Shown here piece by piece: positions 7,843 to 18,725 of a stretch of 64,000 bases of DNA. Numbering within the stretch: the stretch's first letter is position 1; every line of letters begins with the position of its first letter. This DNA comes from Brevibacillus sp. GTDB lineage: Bacteria > Bacillota > Bacilli > Brevibacillales > Brevibacillaceae. The DNA lies in contig JACDOF010000002.1 in the NCBI GenBank assembly GCA_017656235.1, forward strand, positions 212,977 through 276,976, in the 5' to 3' direction. Under the pieces are notes generated by a model. That model saw nothing but the letters and a program-made list of their open reading frames with translations, did not search any database and had not been told where the DNA came from. A program made the position numbers and the translations under genes.

Positions 7843-8850
7843 ATGAGAGAAAAGAAACATTTTGGCTGGCTCGTGACTGTGTTTCTCGCTGCCTTATTGG
7901 TTGTCGGCTGCGGCGAAACCCAGACCGGGTCGCCATCAAACACGGGGACGCAGGCAGGCTCGGAAAATCAGGATTCTTCCGGAAACAGCGACAAGATTGT
8001 GATTGGCGCAGCGCTGCCTGACTTTGATGACAAGTGGTTGAGCTATTTGCAGGATGGAATGAAAGCATACGAACAAACACAAGAAAACGTGGAAGTTATT
8101 TACGTGGATGCGATGAATGACGCCAGCAAACAGTTGTCCCAAATCGAAAACTTCATCCAGCAGCAAGTCGACGCGATCGTGCTGGTACCGGTTGACACCA
8201 CCTCGGCCCCCAATATGGTTGAAAAAGCCAATAGTGCCAACGTGCCGATCGTAGTGGTAAACCGCCAATATGAAGGGGTGGAGAACGCGACTGCCTATGT
8301 CGGTTCGGAATCGATCAAAGCAGGGATCATGCAAATGGAAGAAGTGGCCAAACTCCTTGACGGAAAAGGAAACGTCGCCATCATGAACGGCCAGATGGGG
8401 CATGAAGCACAAATTAAAAGAACGGAAGGCAACAAACAGATCATCGACAAATATGCGGATATGAAGGTCGTGCTGGAAGGAACCGGTGAGTGGGATCGGG
8501 CCAAAGGCATGGCATTAATGGAAAACTGGCTGCAGTCAGGGCAGCACATTGACGCGGTTGTGTCCAACAATGATGAAATGGCGATCGGCGCGATCATGGC
8601 CCTTGAAGCGGCAGGAAAACTGAATGACGTCATCGTAGCGGGTGTCGATGCTACCCCGGATGCACTGGAATATGTAAAGGCCGGGAAATTGCAGGTAACT
8701 GTATTCCAGAATGCCACGGGCCAGGGACAAGGCGGTCTGGAAACCGCGATTCGGGCAGCGAAAGGCGAACAGGTAGAAAAGTTCAACTGGATCCCGTACG
8801 AATTGGTGACCAAAGAGAATGTGGAAGAGTACATCAAGAAATGGCAGTAG
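7843..8850 (+). CDS. sugar/inositol ABC transporter substrate-binding lipoprotein
   Basis: The 335-residue protein is a ribose/galactose-type (Peripla_BP_4) binding lipoprotein. It has a basic N-terminus, a hydrophobic segment and the lipobox LLVVGC (Cys near residue 24), then a Ser/Gly/Thr-rich linker and the two-lobed binding domain starting at KIVIGAALPDFDDKWLSYL. In this context it likely captures inositol, as do related Peripla_BP_4 proteins in other inositol clusters. The start follows AAAGGGGGAATGAATCA. It is the first gene of a binding protein, ATPase and permease set. A perfect 14-base-pair hairpin follows it. Confidence 0.88.
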   Translation: MREKKHFGWLVTVFLAALLVVGCGETQTGSPSNTGTQAGSENQDSSGNSDKIVIGAALPDFDDKWLSYLQDGMKAYEQTQENVEVIYVDAMNDASKQLSQIENFIQQQVDAIVLVPVDTTSAPNMVEKANSANVPIVVVNRQYEGVENATAYVGSESIKAGIMQMEEVAKLLDGKGNVAIMNGQMGHEAQIKRTEGNKQIIDKYADMKVVLEGTGEWDRAKGMALMENWLQSGQHIDAVVSNNDEMAIGAIMALEAAGKLNDVIVAGVDATPDALEYVKAGKLQVTVFQNATGQGQGGLETAIRAAKGEQVEKFNWIPYELVTKENVEEYIKKWQ

Positions 8851-8884
8851 GATTTCGGATCTGAGGCAGAACTGAATAAATGTA

Positions 8885-8925
8885 GAGGGAAAGGACACTA
8901 CCTGCCTGATCGTGTCCTTTCCCTC
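8885..8925 (+). terminator. stem-loop between binding protein and ATPase genes
   Basis: GAGGGAAAGGACAC (8885-8898) is perfectly complementary to GTGTCCTTTCCCTC (8912-8925). It is followed by CAAAAG rather than a T-run, so it is more likely an mRNA 3' stabiliser or weak attenuator that keeps the binding protein in excess over the transporter. Confidence 0.6.
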
Positions 8926-8958
8926 AAAAGCCATCCTGTCAAAAATGAGGGAATTGAC

Positions 8959-10449
8959 ATGAGCGGAGATTACATTTTGGAAATGGAGAATATTACGAAG
9001 GAATTCCCGGGAGTGAAAGCATTGGACAACGTACAGTTCAGGGTAAAGAGAGGAACTGTGCACGCCTTGATGGGAGAAAATGGCGCCGGGAAATCAACGT
9101 TGATGAAAATATTGATTGGCATTTACAGTCCGGATCGCGGGGTTATCCGTTTCGACGGTGAAGTGTTAAAACTCTCCAATGTGAAACACGCCCTGAATAA
9201 AGGGATATCGATGATTCACCAGGAGCTTAGTCCGGTTCCGTACATGACGGTTGCCGAAAATATTTTTTTGGGAAGAGAGCCGAGCTATCGATTTACCGGT
9301 TGGGTAAAGGCCAGGGAACTGGAAGAAAAAACGAGAAAACTGCTGGAACGATTGGAAATTGATATTGATCCAAACACAAAGATGGCTGATCTCAGCATCG
9401 CCAATACACAAATGGTAGAGATTGCAAAGGCGATTTCTTACGATTCCAAATTAATTATCATGGATGAGCCGACATCCGCGATTACCGAAAGAGAAGTAAA
9501 CCACCTGTTTAAAATCATCCGTTCCCTCAAAAAAGAAGGGGTGTCGATCATTTACATTACACACAAGATGGATGAATTGTCGCAAATCACGGATGAAATT
9601 ACGGTTTTGCGCGATGGAAAGTATGTGGGAACAAAGCCGAGCGATCACGTCACCAAAGAGCAGCTCATTGAAATGATGGTTGGCCGGGAATTAAACCAGG
9701 TATTTCATAAAATAACGGCAGAAATCAATGATGTGGCATTGTCAGTCAAAAACGTCTCCAAAAAAGGAAAATTTGAAAATGTCAGTTTTGAGGTTCGATT
9801 CGGCGAAATCGTCGGCGTTGCCGGATTGATGGGTTCCGGACGAACAGAAGTGATGGAAAGTGTATTCGGTATTACCCCGCCCGATTCGGGAGAAATCTTC
9901 ATTAAAGGCGAAAAAAAGATCATTCGTTCCCCTCGCGATGCGATCGCATGCGGCATGGGGCTACTTACAGAAGATAGAAAATTGACCGGTTTGTTCCTGC
10001 CGCTTTCGGTTCAGGACAATATGATTACCGTCAGCATAGACGATTATCGCAAAGGCGGATTTCTTGATCACAGGCGAATCAAATCTGATTGTCAAAAGCT
10101 GACGGAGCATTTATCCATCAAGACGCCTGGCCTGAACCAAACAATCAAGTATTTAAGTGGCGGCAATCAACAAAAAACACTCATCGCCAGATGGCTGCTT
10201 CACAACCCGGAAATCCTGATCCTGGATGAACCGACAAGAGGTATTGATGTTGGAGCCAAGTCGGAAATCTATCATCTGATCTTTGAGATGGCCAAAAAGG
10301 GAAAAGCGATTGTGGTGATTTCATCCGAACTGCCGGAAATCTTGGGGTTAAGTGACAGAATTATTGTCATGCACGAAGGAAGGAAAACGGGTGAATTAAA
10401 AAGGGGAGAGGCAACACAGGAAAAAATCATGGAGCTGGCAACGGGATAG
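8959..10449 (+). CDS. sugar/inositol ABC transporter ATP-binding protein (two NBDs, RbsA/MglA type)
   Basis: The 496-residue protein carries two tandem nucleotide-binding domains, as in RbsA, MglA and XylG of CUT2 importers. The first has Walker [10 protein letters not shown] (about 37-45), signature region [14 protein letters not shown] and Walker [11 protein letters not shown]. The second has the degenerate Walker [10 protein letters not shown] typical of this family, signature LSGGNQQKT and Walker [13 protein letters not shown]. The first signature (LSIAN) deviates from LSGGQ, as is common in this family. It should energise the permease encoded next. Start ATG 8959 is preceded by GAGGGAATTGAC. 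Confidence 0.92.
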   Translation: MSGDYILEMENITKEFPGVKALDNVQFRVKRGTVHALMGENGAGKSTLMKILIGIYSPDRGVIRFDGEVLKLSNVKHALNKGISMIHQELSPVPYMTVAENIFLGREPSYRFTGWVKARELEEKTRKLLERLEIDIDPNTKMADLSIANTQMVEIAKAISYDSKLIIMDEPTSAITEREVNHLFKIIRSLKKEGVSIIYITHKMDELSQITDEITVLRDGKYVGTKPSDHVTKEQLIEMMVGRELNQVFHKITAEINDVALSVKNVSKKGKFENVSFEVRFGEIVGVAGLMGSGRTEVMESVFGITPPDSGEIFIKGEKKIIRSPRDAIACGMGLLTEDRKLTGLFLPLSVQDNMITVSIDDYRKGGFLDHRRIKSDCQKLTEHLSIKTPGLNQTIKYLSGGNQQKTLIARWLLHNPEILILDEPTRGIDVGAKSEIYHLIFEMAKKGKAIVVISSELPEILGLSDRIIVMHEGRKTGELKRGEATQEKIMELATG

Positions 10450-10489
10450 CTGAACATCAGCCAGATAAACAAGCCGGGGGGAAGTACTG

Positions 10490-11494
10490 ATGAGAAGCGA
10501 AGTGACAATCGCAAACAAGAACGAACAGACTGAAACATCGGAAAAGAGCGAACGAAGAGTAAAGGTTTCCCATTTTCTTGGTCGATACGGGATGCTGCTG
10601 ATCCTTATCGCGTTGATTGTATTGATGTCGATTCTATCCCCGACGTTCTTTACGACCGGGAACCTGCTAAATATCGTAAGGCAAATGTCCGTCATCGGAA
10701 TTGTGGCCATCGGTGTGACGATGATCATCATCACCACCGGGATCGATCTATCATCCGGATCTGTCATCGCCCTCGTCTCGGTAGTGGTTGCCAGCCTGGC
10801 GCAAGTGGACAGCTATTCAGTTGTCCTGGCGATCGCCGTCGGCCTTGCAGTCGGATTGCTTACAGGTGTGATCAACGGAACGATTATAGCCAAAGGAAAG
10901 ATTGCACCATTTGTGGTTACACTCGGGATGATGACAGCGGCGAGGGGCGCGGCGCTGCTTTACAGCGGCGGAAGACCGATCGGAAATTTATCCGAATCCT
11001 TCAAATTCATCGGCCAGGGATCCCTCCTCGGGATACCGGTTCCCATCATCATTTTTGCCTTGGTCGGATTCGTCTCCTATATCCTCCTGAACAAAACAAA
11101 ATTCGGAAAGTATGTCTATGCCATCGGCGGAAATGAGCAGGCGGCCATCATCGCCGGTGTCAATGTGGAAAAGTACAAAATCCTGATTTACGGATACGCC
11201 GGGTTGTTATCTTCAATCGCCGGGATTATCTTGACATCACGCATTGCATCCGGCCAACCGACAGCAGGTGTCATGTACGAGTTGGATGCCATTGCTGCCG
11301 CTGTCATTGGCGGCACCAGCCTTACCGGAGGGATCGGAACGGTTGGCGGAACGATTATTGGCGCTCTCATCATCGGTGTCATGAACAACGGGCTCGATCT
11401 GCTCAACGTATCGTCGTATTGGCAGCAAATCCTGAAAGGAGCGATTATTGTCACTGCCGTTCTCATTGATGCCCGGAAGAATCGAAAAACGTAA
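10490..11494 (+). CDS. sugar/inositol ABC transporter permease (RbsC type)
   Basis: The 334-residue integral membrane protein belongs to the CUT2 (BPD_transp_2) permeases, with eight to ten hydrophobic segments after a polar N-terminal tail of about 30 residues. Family hallmarks are [14 protein letters not shown] in the first third and [19 protein letters not shown] near the C-terminus. A single permease gene suggests a homodimer in the membrane. It follows the ATPase gene by 40 bases and is preceded by GGGGGGAAGTACTG. Together with the two genes upstream it forms a complete importer, most likely for inositol. Confidence 0.92.
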   Translation: MRSEVTIANKNEQTETSEKSERRVKVSHFLGRYGMLLILIALIVLMSILSPTFFTTGNLLNIVRQMSVIGIVAIGVTMIIITTGIDLSSGSVIALVSVVVASLAQVDSYSVVLAIAVGLAVGLLTGVINGTIIAKGKIAPFVVTLGMMTAARGAALLYSGGRPIGNLSESFKFIGQGSLLGIPVPIIIFALVGFVSYILLNKTKFGKYVYAIGGNEQAAIIAGVNVEKYKILIYGYAGLLSSIAGIILTSRIASGQPTAGVMYELDAIAAAVIGGTSLTGGIGTVGGTIIGALIIGVMNNGLDLLNVSSYWQQILKGAIIVTAVLIDARKNRKT

Positions 11495-11512
11495 ATGGAA
11501 GCGGGCGGGTGA

Positions 11513-12355
11513 ATGATGATGAAAATAGCATTTAATCAGGCGACGACGATGAAACACTCCACCCTGAAAAAAGATCTGGAGCTTTGTGAGAAGCATGGGT
11601 ACGCATACATTGAAATCCGGCTCGATAAGTTGAAGGACTACCTCAAGGACAACACGGTTGAAGATTTGAAATCCTTTTTCGACAAGAGCCGCATCAAGCC
11701 TTACGCTTTTAACGCGCTGGAGTTTATCAATTTCAGGGACGAAGCCGGATGTCAGCAAATCCTGGACGATTTGCAATTCCTCTGTCGGATTGGCGATGTG
11801 ATCCACTGCAAGACCATTGTCGTCGTTCCAAGCTTTGACATTGGTGACTTCACCAAAACGCAGATAAAGGAAGAAACCGTAAAGGTCCTGCATGAGCTGG
11901 CAAATCTGGCCGAACCTTTTGGGGTAAGGTTGGCCCTGGAATTTTGCGGATATCCCAACTGTTCGATCAATACGTTTGGTCAAGCGTACGAGATCGTAAC
12001 AGAGGTAAACAGAGAGAATGTGGGAATGGTTCTGGACTGCTTTCACTTCCACGCCATGAACTCCCGTATCAATGACTTGCAGAATGCCGACCCAGGCAAA
12101 ATCTTTGTGTTTCATATTGATGATTGTGAAGATCTTCCGGTAGGGGCATTGCGGGATCATCACCGGGTATGGCCGGGTGAAGGAGCGGTTGACCTGGATG
12201 GGATCTTGCGTACCTTGCAGGAGATCGGTTATCAGGAGATGGTCTCGATCGAACTGTTTCGTCCGGAGTATTGGGAATGGGACGTGGAAAAGGCAATCAA
12301 AGCAGGAAAAGAAACAACGGAAAAAGCAGTAAGAAAATTTTTTGAAGTGGAATAA
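11513..12355 (+). CDS. iolI: 2-keto-myo-inositol isomerase IolI
   Basis: The 280-residue TIM-barrel protein belongs to the xylose isomerase-like family and closely resembles IolI. Matching blocks include [59 protein letters not shown] and [13 protein letters not shown], which carry the metal-binding Glu, Asp, His and Glu of the barrel. IolI interconverts 2-keto-myo-inositol and 1-keto-D-chiro-inositol, linking D-chiro-inositol to the main pathway. Three in-frame ATGs occur at 11513, 11516 and 11519; all follow GGGCGGGTGA, and 11519 would match the shorter N-terminus of the Bacillus enzyme. Confidence 0.9.
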   Translation: MMMKIAFNQATTMKHSTLKKDLELCEKHGYAYIEIRLDKLKDYLKDNTVEDLKSFFDKSRIKPYAFNALEFINFRDEAGCQQILDDLQFLCRIGDVIHCKTIVVVPSFDIGDFTKTQIKEETVKVLHELANLAEPFGVRLALEFCGYPNCSINTFGQAYEIVTEVNRENVGMVLDCFHFHAMNSRINDLQNADPGKIFVFHIDDCEDLPVGALRDHHRVWPGEGAVDLDGILRTLQEIGYQEMVSIELFRPEYWEWDVEKAIKAGKETTEKAVRKFFEVE

Positions 12356-12416
12356 CATCACTTGTGAACCGCAGGGGAAACACGTATCACTGGCGGGAAG
12401 GTGGGAAACGGACGAA

Positions 12417-14351
12417 ATGAAAACGGTGAGATTAACGACTGCTCAAGCGCTGATCGCGTTTTTAAACCAGCAGTACGTTGAGTTTGACGGGAAAGAAGAA
12501 AAATTTGTCAGGGGGATCTTCACCATCTTTGGTCATGGGAATGTTCTGGGGCTTGGTCAGGCGCTGGAAGAAGATCCCGGAGATCTGGAGGTGTACCAGG
12601 GCAGGAACGAGCAGGGGATGGCGCATGCTGCCATCGCTTTTGCCAAGCAAAAGCACCGCAAGCAAATCATGGCATGCACCTCTTCGGTCGGTCCGGGAGC
12701 GGCCAACATGGTGACCGCGGCAGCGACTGCTTCCGCCAATAACATTCCGGTGCTGCTGCTCCCTGGCGATACGTTTGCCACCAGACAACCGGATCCCGTT
12801 CTCCAACAAATTGAGCACTGCCATGACTTGACCTTGACCACCAATGATGCCTTTCGCGCCGTGAGCAAGTATTGGGATCGGGTAAATCGTCCGGAGCAGT
12901 TGATGACCGCGATGATCAATGCCATGCGCGTTCTCGCTGACCCGGCTGATACCGGAGCGGTAACGATAGCGCTTCCTCAGGACGTGCAGGGAGAAGTGTA
13001 CGACTTTCCGGCGTACTTTTTCAAGAAGCGTGTCCATCGGATTGAGCGCCGTGTGCCAACCGCGTCGGATCTGAAAGACGCGGTGGAGTTGATCAGAGGA
13101 AAGAAAAAGCCGATCATCATTTGCGGCGGCGGTGTTCGTTATGCGGAAGCGGCAGAACCGCTGAAGCGTTTTGCCGAGAAGTTCAACATCCCCTATGGGG
13201 AAACCCAGGCCGGAAAGAGTGCAGTTGAAAGTCAGCATGCGTACAACCTGGGGGGGATCGGCGTAACCGGCAGCCTGGCGGCAAACCTGATCGCCAAAGA
13301 GGCAGATGTGGTTATCGGAATCGGTACCCGCTATTCAGATTTTACAACGGCATCCAAGCAGTTGTTTCAGCATCCGGAAGTGGATTTTGTCACCATCAAC
13401 GTTTCGGAATACCATGCGTATAAGTTTGATGCGGTGAAGATCGTGGCTGACGCGAAATTGGCCCTCCTCGCTTTGGAAACGGAATTGGAAAAGATCGGGT
13501 ACCGCTCTGGCTACACCGATGAAATTGAAAGGGCCAAGAAGGCATGGCAGGCGGAGTGTAACCGGCTGCATCAAGTCAGGTACAAACATGAAGGGTTTGT
13601 ACCTGAAATCGCCGGGCAGCTGGATGAAGCGCTGGCGGAGTTCCATGAAACTTTTGGATCTTGTCTGACTCAGACGGAAGTGATCGGCCTGATAAACAAT
13701 CTGATCGATGAGGATGCGATTATCGTCGGTGCCGCGGGCAGCCTGCCCGGAGACCTGCAGAGAATGTGGGAGGCCCGCCGCCCCAATACCTACCATATGG
13801 AATACGGCTACTCCTGCATGGGCTACGAAATATCCGGCGCGCTTGGCGTGAAAATGGCCGAACCGGACAAAGAGGTCTATGCCATGGTGGGGGACGGGAG
13901 CTACCTGATGCTGCATTCGGAATTGGTGACCAGCATCCAGGAAGGAAAAAAAATCAATGTCCTGTTATTTGACAACGCAGCTTTTGGGTGCATTAACAAC
14001 CTGCAAATGGGGAACGGCATGGGCAGCTTTGCCACGGAATTTCGGTATCGGAACCCGGAAAGCGGTCGCCTGGATGGCGATTTCATAAAAATTGATTACG
14101 CCCAAAGTGCAGCCGGATACGGTGTGAAAACGTATCGGGCTGCCACTGTGGAAGAACTGCAGGCAGCCATCGCGGAGGCAAAAAAGCAAACCGTGTCAAC
14201 ATTGATCGATATCAAAGTTCTTCCCAAGACGATGACTGGCGGATATGAATCGTGGTGGCATGTCGGCATTGCGGGTACTTCTCGCAATCCCAAGGTACAA
14301 GAAGCTTATCTTGACAAGGAACGCAACCTGAAAAGAGCAAGAAAATATTAA
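12417..14351 (+). CDS. iolD: 3D-(3,5/4)-trihydroxycyclohexane-1,2-dione hydrolase IolD
   Basis: The 644-residue protein is a thiamine diphosphate enzyme of the acetolactate-synthase fold that opens the trione ring to 5-deoxy-D-glucuronate in inositol breakdown. The N-terminal domain has [18 protein letters not shown] and [13 protein letters not shown] with the catalytic Glu; the C-terminal TPP-binding motif is [13 protein letters not shown] through [10 protein letters not shown]. The C-terminal [16 protein letters not shown] is characteristic of IolD. The ATG at 12417 gives the standard start [13 protein letters not shown]; a reading frame beginning at 12342 would overlap iolI and adds 25 unrelated residues. 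Confidence 0.95.
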   Translation: MKTVRLTTAQALIAFLNQQYVEFDGKEEKFVRGIFTIFGHGNVLGLGQALEEDPGDLEVYQGRNEQGMAHAAIAFAKQKHRKQIMACTSSVGPGAANMVTAAATASANNIPVLLLPGDTFATRQPDPVLQQIEHCHDLTLTTNDAFRAVSKYWDRVNRPEQLMTAMINAMRVLADPADTGAVTIALPQDVQGEVYDFPAYFFKKRVHRIERRVPTASDLKDAVELIRGKKKPIIICGGGVRYAEAAEPLKRFAEKFNIPYGETQAGKSAVESQHAYNLGGIGVTGSLAANLIAKEADVVIGIGTRYSDFTTASKQLFQHPEVDFVTINVSEYHAYKFDAVKIVADAKLALLALETELEKIGYRSGYTDEIERAKKAWQAECNRLHQVRYKHEGFVPEIAGQLDEALAEFHETFGSCLTQTEVIGLINNLIDEDAIIVGAAGSLPGDLQRMWEARRPNTYHMEYGYSCMGYEISGALGVKMAEPDKEVYAMVGDGSYLMLHSELVTSIQEGKKINVLLFDNAAFGCINNLQMGNGMGSFATEFRYRNPESGRLDGDFIKIDYAQSAAGYGVKTYRAATVEELQAAIAEAKKQTVSTLIDIKVLPKTMTGGYESWWHVGIAGTSRNPKVQEAYLDKERNLKRARKY

Positions 14352-14372
14352 ACCAAACCAGAGGTGTCAATG

Positions 14373-15323
14373 ATGGCTGTGAATGAGAGAGAAACCAACC
14401 ACTTTCGGATCGGAATCGCCCCCATTAGTTGGGTCAATGACGATATACCCGGTCTTGGCGACCACTATACCCAGGATCAGGTCTTGTCCGAAATGTCCGC
14501 ACTTGGCTATGTTTCCACCGAAATGGGCCGTCTGTTCATGCAAGATCCTCCTGCGCTGAAGGCGAAGCTGGACCAGTACGGAATCCAGCTTGCGAGCAAA
14601 TTTGTGGGAACACTGTTTTCTGATGCAGGCCGTCTGGAAGCGGAACTTCATTCCTTTGCAGAATGGGTAGGATACCTGAAGGAAATGGGCTGCGAGCATG
14701 TGATTGTGTGTGAGATGGGAGGGTCGATGCATTGGGACCCCCGCCGTCCTGCTGATGCCAACACCATCCAGAAGCTGACGGATCAAGAATGGGGACATCT
14801 GGTAGATGGTCTGCATCGGGCGGCCCGGCTGTGCCAGGAATCGGGGATGCAGCTCGTCTATCATTATCACGCCGGTACGGTCGTGGAAACGGTGGAAGAG
14901 ATTGACCGCCTGATGGAATTGACCGACCCCCATCTGGTCTCTCTGCTGTTCGACACAGGGCATGCGCTGTATGGCGGATATGATCCGTTGGAGCTGTACA
15001 GGAAATATTGGGAGCGAATCCGATACGTTCACTTGAAAGATGTCCGGCGTGATGTACTGGACCGTGTCCGGAAGGAGAAGATCGACTTTCGCACTGCGGT
15101 TGTGAAAGGACTGTTTACGGTACCGGGAGACGGATGTATAGATTTTGCTCCCATTTTCAAGGAATTGATCGAAAGAAACTACGATGGCTGGATCATCGTG
15201 GAAGCGGAGCAGGATCCGGCTGTCGCCCATCCTTACACATATGCGCAAAAGGCAAAGGAATATATTGATGCTACCGTGATGTCGATCAAGGCGTTACGTC
15301 AACGACTGGAAGGGAGAGGGTAG
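14373..15323 (+). CDS. iolE: inosose dehydratase IolE
   Basis: The 316-residue TIM-barrel enzyme removes water from 2-keto-myo-inositol to give the trihydroxycyclohexanedione used by IolD. It has the family start RIGIAPISWVNDDIPGLGD, then YHYHAGTVVETVEEIDRLM, LLFDTGHALYGG and YVHLKDVR, which hold the metal-binding His, Asp and Glu residues. The final VEAEQDPA block is typical. GAGGTG lies six bases before ATG 14373; ATG 14370 and GTG 14364 are nearer alternatives. It follows iolD by 21 bases and ends one base before the GTG of iolB. Confidence 0.94.
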   Translation: MAVNERETNHFRIGIAPISWVNDDIPGLGDHYTQDQVLSEMSALGYVSTEMGRLFMQDPPALKAKLDQYGIQLASKFVGTLFSDAGRLEAELHSFAEWVGYLKEMGCEHVIVCEMGGSMHWDPRRPADANTIQKLTDQEWGHLVDGLHRAARLCQESGMQLVYHYHAGTVVETVEEIDRLMELTDPHLVSLLFDTGHALYGGYDPLELYRKYWERIRYVHLKDVRRDVLDRVRKEKIDFRTAVVKGLFTVPGDGCIDFAPIFKELIERNYDGWIIVEAEQDPAVAHPYTYAQKAKEYIDATVMSIKALRQRLEGRG

Positions 15324-15324
15324 C

Positions 15325-16143
15325 GTGAGCCGTTTGATTGTGCCTGGCCAGATGCCGGATGAAGAAGGCAATATCGTACGTGTTACCCCGCAATCCGCCG
15401 GCTGGATGCATGTGGGTTTTGAAGTGTATTCCCTTCAGAAAGGGCAAACCCTGAAAAAGGCAGCGGGTGATCAGGAAGCCTGCATCGTGCTGTTGACAGG
15501 CAAAGCGAATGTCACCACCAAACATGAGAAATGGAACAACATCGGACAGCGAATGAGTGTGTTTGAAAAAATTCCGCCTTATTCCGTCTATGTCCCGCCG
15601 GAGGAAGGATACGAAGTAGAAGCTTTGACCGATCTGGAAATCGCTGTCTGTCTTGCTCCCGGAAAGGGAACACACCCTGCCCGCCTGATCGCACCGGAGG
15701 ACGTCGGGATTGAGACAAGAGGAGCGGGTAATATCGAACGCAAAATTCACAACATTCTTCCCGAACAAAAACCTGCGGACAGCTTGCTGGTGGTGGAAGT
15801 GTTTACACCCGAAGGAAATTGGTCCAGCTATCCTCCGCACAAACATGATCAGGATAACCTGCCTCATGAATCATATTTGGAAGAGACGTATTATCACAAG
15901 GTTAACCCCGGTCACGGATTCGCCGTGCAGAGAGTGTACACGGATGACCGTTCTCTGGATGAGACGTTGATCGTCAAAAACGGAGATACGGTATTGGTTC
16001 CAAAAGGCTATCACCCCGTATCGGCACCGCCCGGCTATGAACTCTACTACCTGAACGTCATGGCGGGACCGGTGCGTACCTGGCGATTTCGTAACGATCC
16101 CGATCACGAGTGGGTGATGGACAGAAAACTGGCGGGCAAATAG
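15325..16143 (+). CDS. iolB: 5-deoxy-glucuronate isomerase IolB
   Basis: The 272-residue protein is a KduI/IolB-type bicupin that converts 5-deoxy-D-glucuronate to 2-deoxy-5-keto-D-gluconate. The C-terminal cupin contains SSYPPHKHDQDNLPHESYLE, giving the His, His and Glu metal ligands, and a later VPKGYHPVSAPPGYELYYLN with the last His. Length equals that of the known enzyme. The GTG start at 15325 follows GGAAGGGAGAGGGTAGC and is only one base beyond the iolE stop, so the two are translationally coupled. Confidence 0.95.
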   Translation: MSRLIVPGQMPDEEGNIVRVTPQSAGWMHVGFEVYSLQKGQTLKKAAGDQEACIVLLTGKANVTTKHEKWNNIGQRMSVFEKIPPYSVYVPPEEGYEVEALTDLEIAVCLAPGKGTHPARLIAPEDVGIETRGAGNIERKIHNILPEQKPADSLLVVEVFTPEGNWSSYPPHKHDQDNLPHESYLEETYYHKVNPGHGFAVQRVYTDDRSLDETLIVKNGDTVLVPKGYHPVSAPPGYELYYLNVMAGPVRTWRFRNDPDHEWVMDRKLAGK

Positions 16144-16165
16144 CTGCGGAAGGAAGGGAAGTGCG

Positions 16166-17179
16166 GTGAACATGTTGTCGTTTGATCGCGAAAAGCCAAT
16201 GGATTTTATCGCCATCGGACGTCTTTGCATTGATTTGAATGCAAATGAAATCAATCGCCCCATGGAAGAAACGATTACCTTCACCAAATATGTGGGTGGA
16301 TCGCCCGCCAATATTGCGATTGGAATGTCCAGATTGGGAATGAAGACCGGATTTATCGGCCGAGTAGCAGACGATCAGATGGGGAGGTTTATTGTCGGTT
16401 ATCTGCAAAAAAATCACATTGATACTTCCCATGTGATTACCGACAAAACGGGAAGCGTAACCGGGCTTGCGTTCACGGAAATCAAAAGCCCTGCCGATTG
16501 CAGCATTCTCATGTACAGGGACAATGCAGCGGACCTGAAGCTGGAACCGAACGATGTGAGCGAAACCTATATCAAAAAGGCCAAGGCTCTCTTGATTTCG
16601 GGTACAGCGCTGGCCAAAAGCCCGTCCCGGGAAGCCGTGTTTTTGGCTCTTGCTTACGCCCGAAAGAACGATGTGGTCGTGTTCTTCGACCTTGACTACA
16701 GACCGTATACGTGGACTTCGCCGGAGGAGACGGCGGTGTATTACAACCTGGCTGCTGAGAAGTGCGATGTCATCATCGGAACAAGAGAAGAATTCGACAT
16801 GATGGAATGTTTCGAACGAAACGCGAGTCGCGATGATGATTTTACCGCCCAAAAATGGTTCGGTCATCGTGCCGGCATCGTCGTGATCAAACACGGGAAA
16901 GACGGTTCCACTGCTTACACCAAAGAGGGAGAGCGCTTCAAGGGAACAACCTTCCCTGCCCGCGTAATCAAAACATTTGGTGCGGGAGACTCCTATGCGG
17001 CGGGTTTCATCTACGGGCTGATGCAGGGATGGGAGATTACCCGAGCGATGGAATACGGTGCTGCCGCCGCTTCGATCGTCATCTCCAGCCACAGCTGCTC
17101 CGAGGCCATGCCGACGGTCGAACAGATCGACAGCTTTATCGAAAAGTGCAAAAGCGGAGAAATCGCGGCCAACGATTAA
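16166..17179 (+). CDS. iolC: 5-dehydro-2-deoxygluconokinase IolC
   Basis: The 337-residue PfkB/ribokinase-family kinase phosphorylates 2-deoxy-5-keto-D-gluconate with ATP. It has [13 protein letters not shown] at the N-terminus, [17 protein letters not shown] for substrate binding, and the catalytic signature [16 protein letters not shown] with the Asp base. Unlike some proteobacterial IolC proteins it has no fused C-terminal DUF2090 aldolase-like domain. GTG 16166 lies behind AGGAAGGGAAGTGC; an ATG two codons later (16172) is also possible. Its product would be cleaved by IolJ, whose gene is not seen in this cluster. Confidence 0.94.
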   Translation: MNMLSFDREKPMDFIAIGRLCIDLNANEINRPMEETITFTKYVGGSPANIAIGMSRLGMKTGFIGRVADDQMGRFIVGYLQKNHIDTSHVITDKTGSVTGLAFTEIKSPADCSILMYRDNAADLKLEPNDVSETYIKKAKALLISGTALAKSPSREAVFLALAYARKNDVVVFFDLDYRPYTWTSPEETAVYYNLAAEKCDVIIGTREEFDMMECFERNASRDDDFTAQKWFGHRAGIVVIKHGKDGSTAYTKEGERFKGTTFPARVIKTFGAGDSYAAGFIYGLMQGWEITRAMEYGAAAASIVISSHSCSEAMPTVEQIDSFIEKCKSGEIAAND

Positions 17180-17202
17180 ACCCCTGGAGAGGAGAAATGA
17201 CA

Positions 17203-18663
17203 ATGTCAACCAATACAACGGTCCAAACACTGAAAAACTTTATCGGCGGTCAGTGGGTAGAATCCTCTTCCCATAAAAAGGACATGGTTCCCAATCCAGC
17301 CACTGGAGAGCCCTTGGCATATGTGCCGATCTCCAACCGCGAGGACCTGGATCGGGCGGTAGAGGCAGCAAAGGAAGCGTTTAAAAGCTGGAGCAAGACA
17401 GCCGTTCCGAAGAGGGCACGGATCCTGTTCAGGTATCAGCAATTGCTGGTTGAGCATTGGGAGGAGCTGGCCCGTCTGGTCACCTTGGAAAACGGGAAAA
17501 GTTACGGAGAGGCTTACGGTGAGGTACAGCGCGGGATTGAGTGCGTAGAATTCGCGGCCGGTGCCCCTACGCTCATGATGGGACGACAGCTTCCGGATAT
17601 CGCCACCAATATCGAATCGGGAATGTACCGTTATCCGGTGGGGGTGGTAGGCGGGATTACCCCTTTCAACTTCCCGATGATGGTTCCCTGCTGGATGTTC
17701 CCGCTTGCCATCGCCTGCGGAAACACGTTCGTCTTGAAACCGTCCGAGCGTACGCCATTATTGGCCAATCGCCTGGCCGAACTGTTTGCGGAAGCAGGGC
17801 TGCCGGACGGGGTACTCAATATCGTCCATGGTGCCCACGATGTCGTAAATGGATTGTTGGAGCATCCCGGCGTCAAAGCGATCTCCTTCGTCGGTTCACA
17901 ACCGGTGGCTGAATATGTTTATCGTACCGCTTCTGCTCATGGAAAGAGAGTACAGGCACTGGCCGGAGCCAAAAATCATTCCATCGTCATGCCTGACGCG
18001 GACGTGGATTTGGCTGTAAAGGAAATCATCAATGCAGCATTTGGTTCAGCCGGTGAAAGGTGCATGGCTGCTTCTGTCGTAGTCGCTGTCGGCGAGGTTG
18101 CAGAACCTCTGATCCAAAAGTTGGTTCAAGCAGCAAATGAGATCAAGATCGGCAATGGCTTGGATGACGGCGTGTTCCTTGGTCCGCTCATTCGCGATGC
18201 CCATAAGGAGAGAACCGTGAAATACATTGAAACGGGAGAAAAGGAAGGGGCGAAGCTGATTCGCGACGGTCGTCGGGATGCGGCGGCAGACCAGCCAGGC
18301 TGTTTTGTCGGACCTACGATCTTTGATTACGTAACCACGGAGATGACCATTTGGAAGGAGGAAATCTTTGCTCCCGTATTGTCGATCGTCCGTGTCAATT
18401 CCCTGGAGGAAGCGATCGAATTGACGAACCAGTCGCCATTTGCAAACGGGGCTTGTCTTTATACGCAGAGCGGCAGCAATGTGCGCAAATTCCGGGAAGA
18501 AATCGATGCCGGCATGCTGGGGATAAACGTGGGAGTCCCTGCTCCAATGGCCTTCTTTCCCTTTTCCGGGTGGAAGCATTCCTTCTACGGTGACCTCCAT
18601 GCCAATGGTACCGATGGCGTGGAGTTCTATACACGCAAGAAGATGGTGACAGCTCGTTGGTAA
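17203..18663 (+). CDS. iolA: CoA-acylating methylmalonate-semialdehyde dehydrogenase IolA
   Basis: The 486-residue aldehyde dehydrogenase converts malonate semialdehyde (from the aldolase step) or methylmalonate semialdehyde to acetyl- or propionyl-CoA with NAD+ and CoA. Typical motifs are [29 protein letters not shown], the [12 protein letters not shown] region, and the catalytic Cys in [10 protein letters not shown] (near residue 287). ELAG-type Glu is replaced as usual for MMSDH, which binds CoA. ATG 17203 lies eight bases behind GGAGAGGAG; an ATG at 17197 is too close. It is the last gene of the inositol operon. Confidence 0.95.
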   Translation: MSTNTTVQTLKNFIGGQWVESSSHKKDMVPNPATGEPLAYVPISNREDLDRAVEAAKEAFKSWSKTAVPKRARILFRYQQLLVEHWEELARLVTLENGKSYGEAYGEVQRGIECVEFAAGAPTLMMGRQLPDIATNIESGMYRYPVGVVGGITPFNFPMMVPCWMFPLAIACGNTFVLKPSERTPLLANRLAELFAEAGLPDGVLNIVHGAHDVVNGLLEHPGVKAISFVGSQPVAEYVYRTASAHGKRVQALAGAKNHSIVMPDADVDLAVKEIINAAFGSAGERCMAASVVVAVGEVAEPLIQKLVQAANEIKIGNGLDDGVFLGPLIRDAHKERTVKYIETGEKEGAKLIRDGRRDAAADQPGCFVGPTIFDYVTTEMTIWKEEIFAPVLSIVRVNSLEEAIELTNQSPFANGACLYTQSGSNVRKFREEIDAGMLGINVGVPAPMAFFPFSGWKHSFYGDLHANGTDGVEFYTRKKMVTARW

Positions 18664-18690
18664 CGGTATAAGACAGAACAAATTTTCATG

Positions 18691-18719
18691 TTGAAAATGG
18701 GTGACTATTTTGTTAAATT
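18691..18719 (+). promoter_or_regulatory. sigma-A-type promoter of the second ABC importer operon
   Basis: TTGAAA (18691-18696) and TAAATT (18714-18719; TTAAAT one base earlier) are spaced 17 (or 16) bases apart. The predicted start near 18726 lies about 170 bases upstream of the first gene and upstream of the terminator-like hairpin. Confidence 0.6.
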
Positions 18720-18725
18720 GAAAAT

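Noticed and set aside
11237..12361. A 374-codon minus-strand frame over the permease and iolI genes
   Set aside because: Shadow of two well-identified plus-strand genes.
16855..17202. N-terminal extension of IolA of more than 110 residues
   Set aside because: The extension lies inside iolC in another frame, is Arg/Cys-rich noise, and the start at 17203 has a good ribosome binding site.
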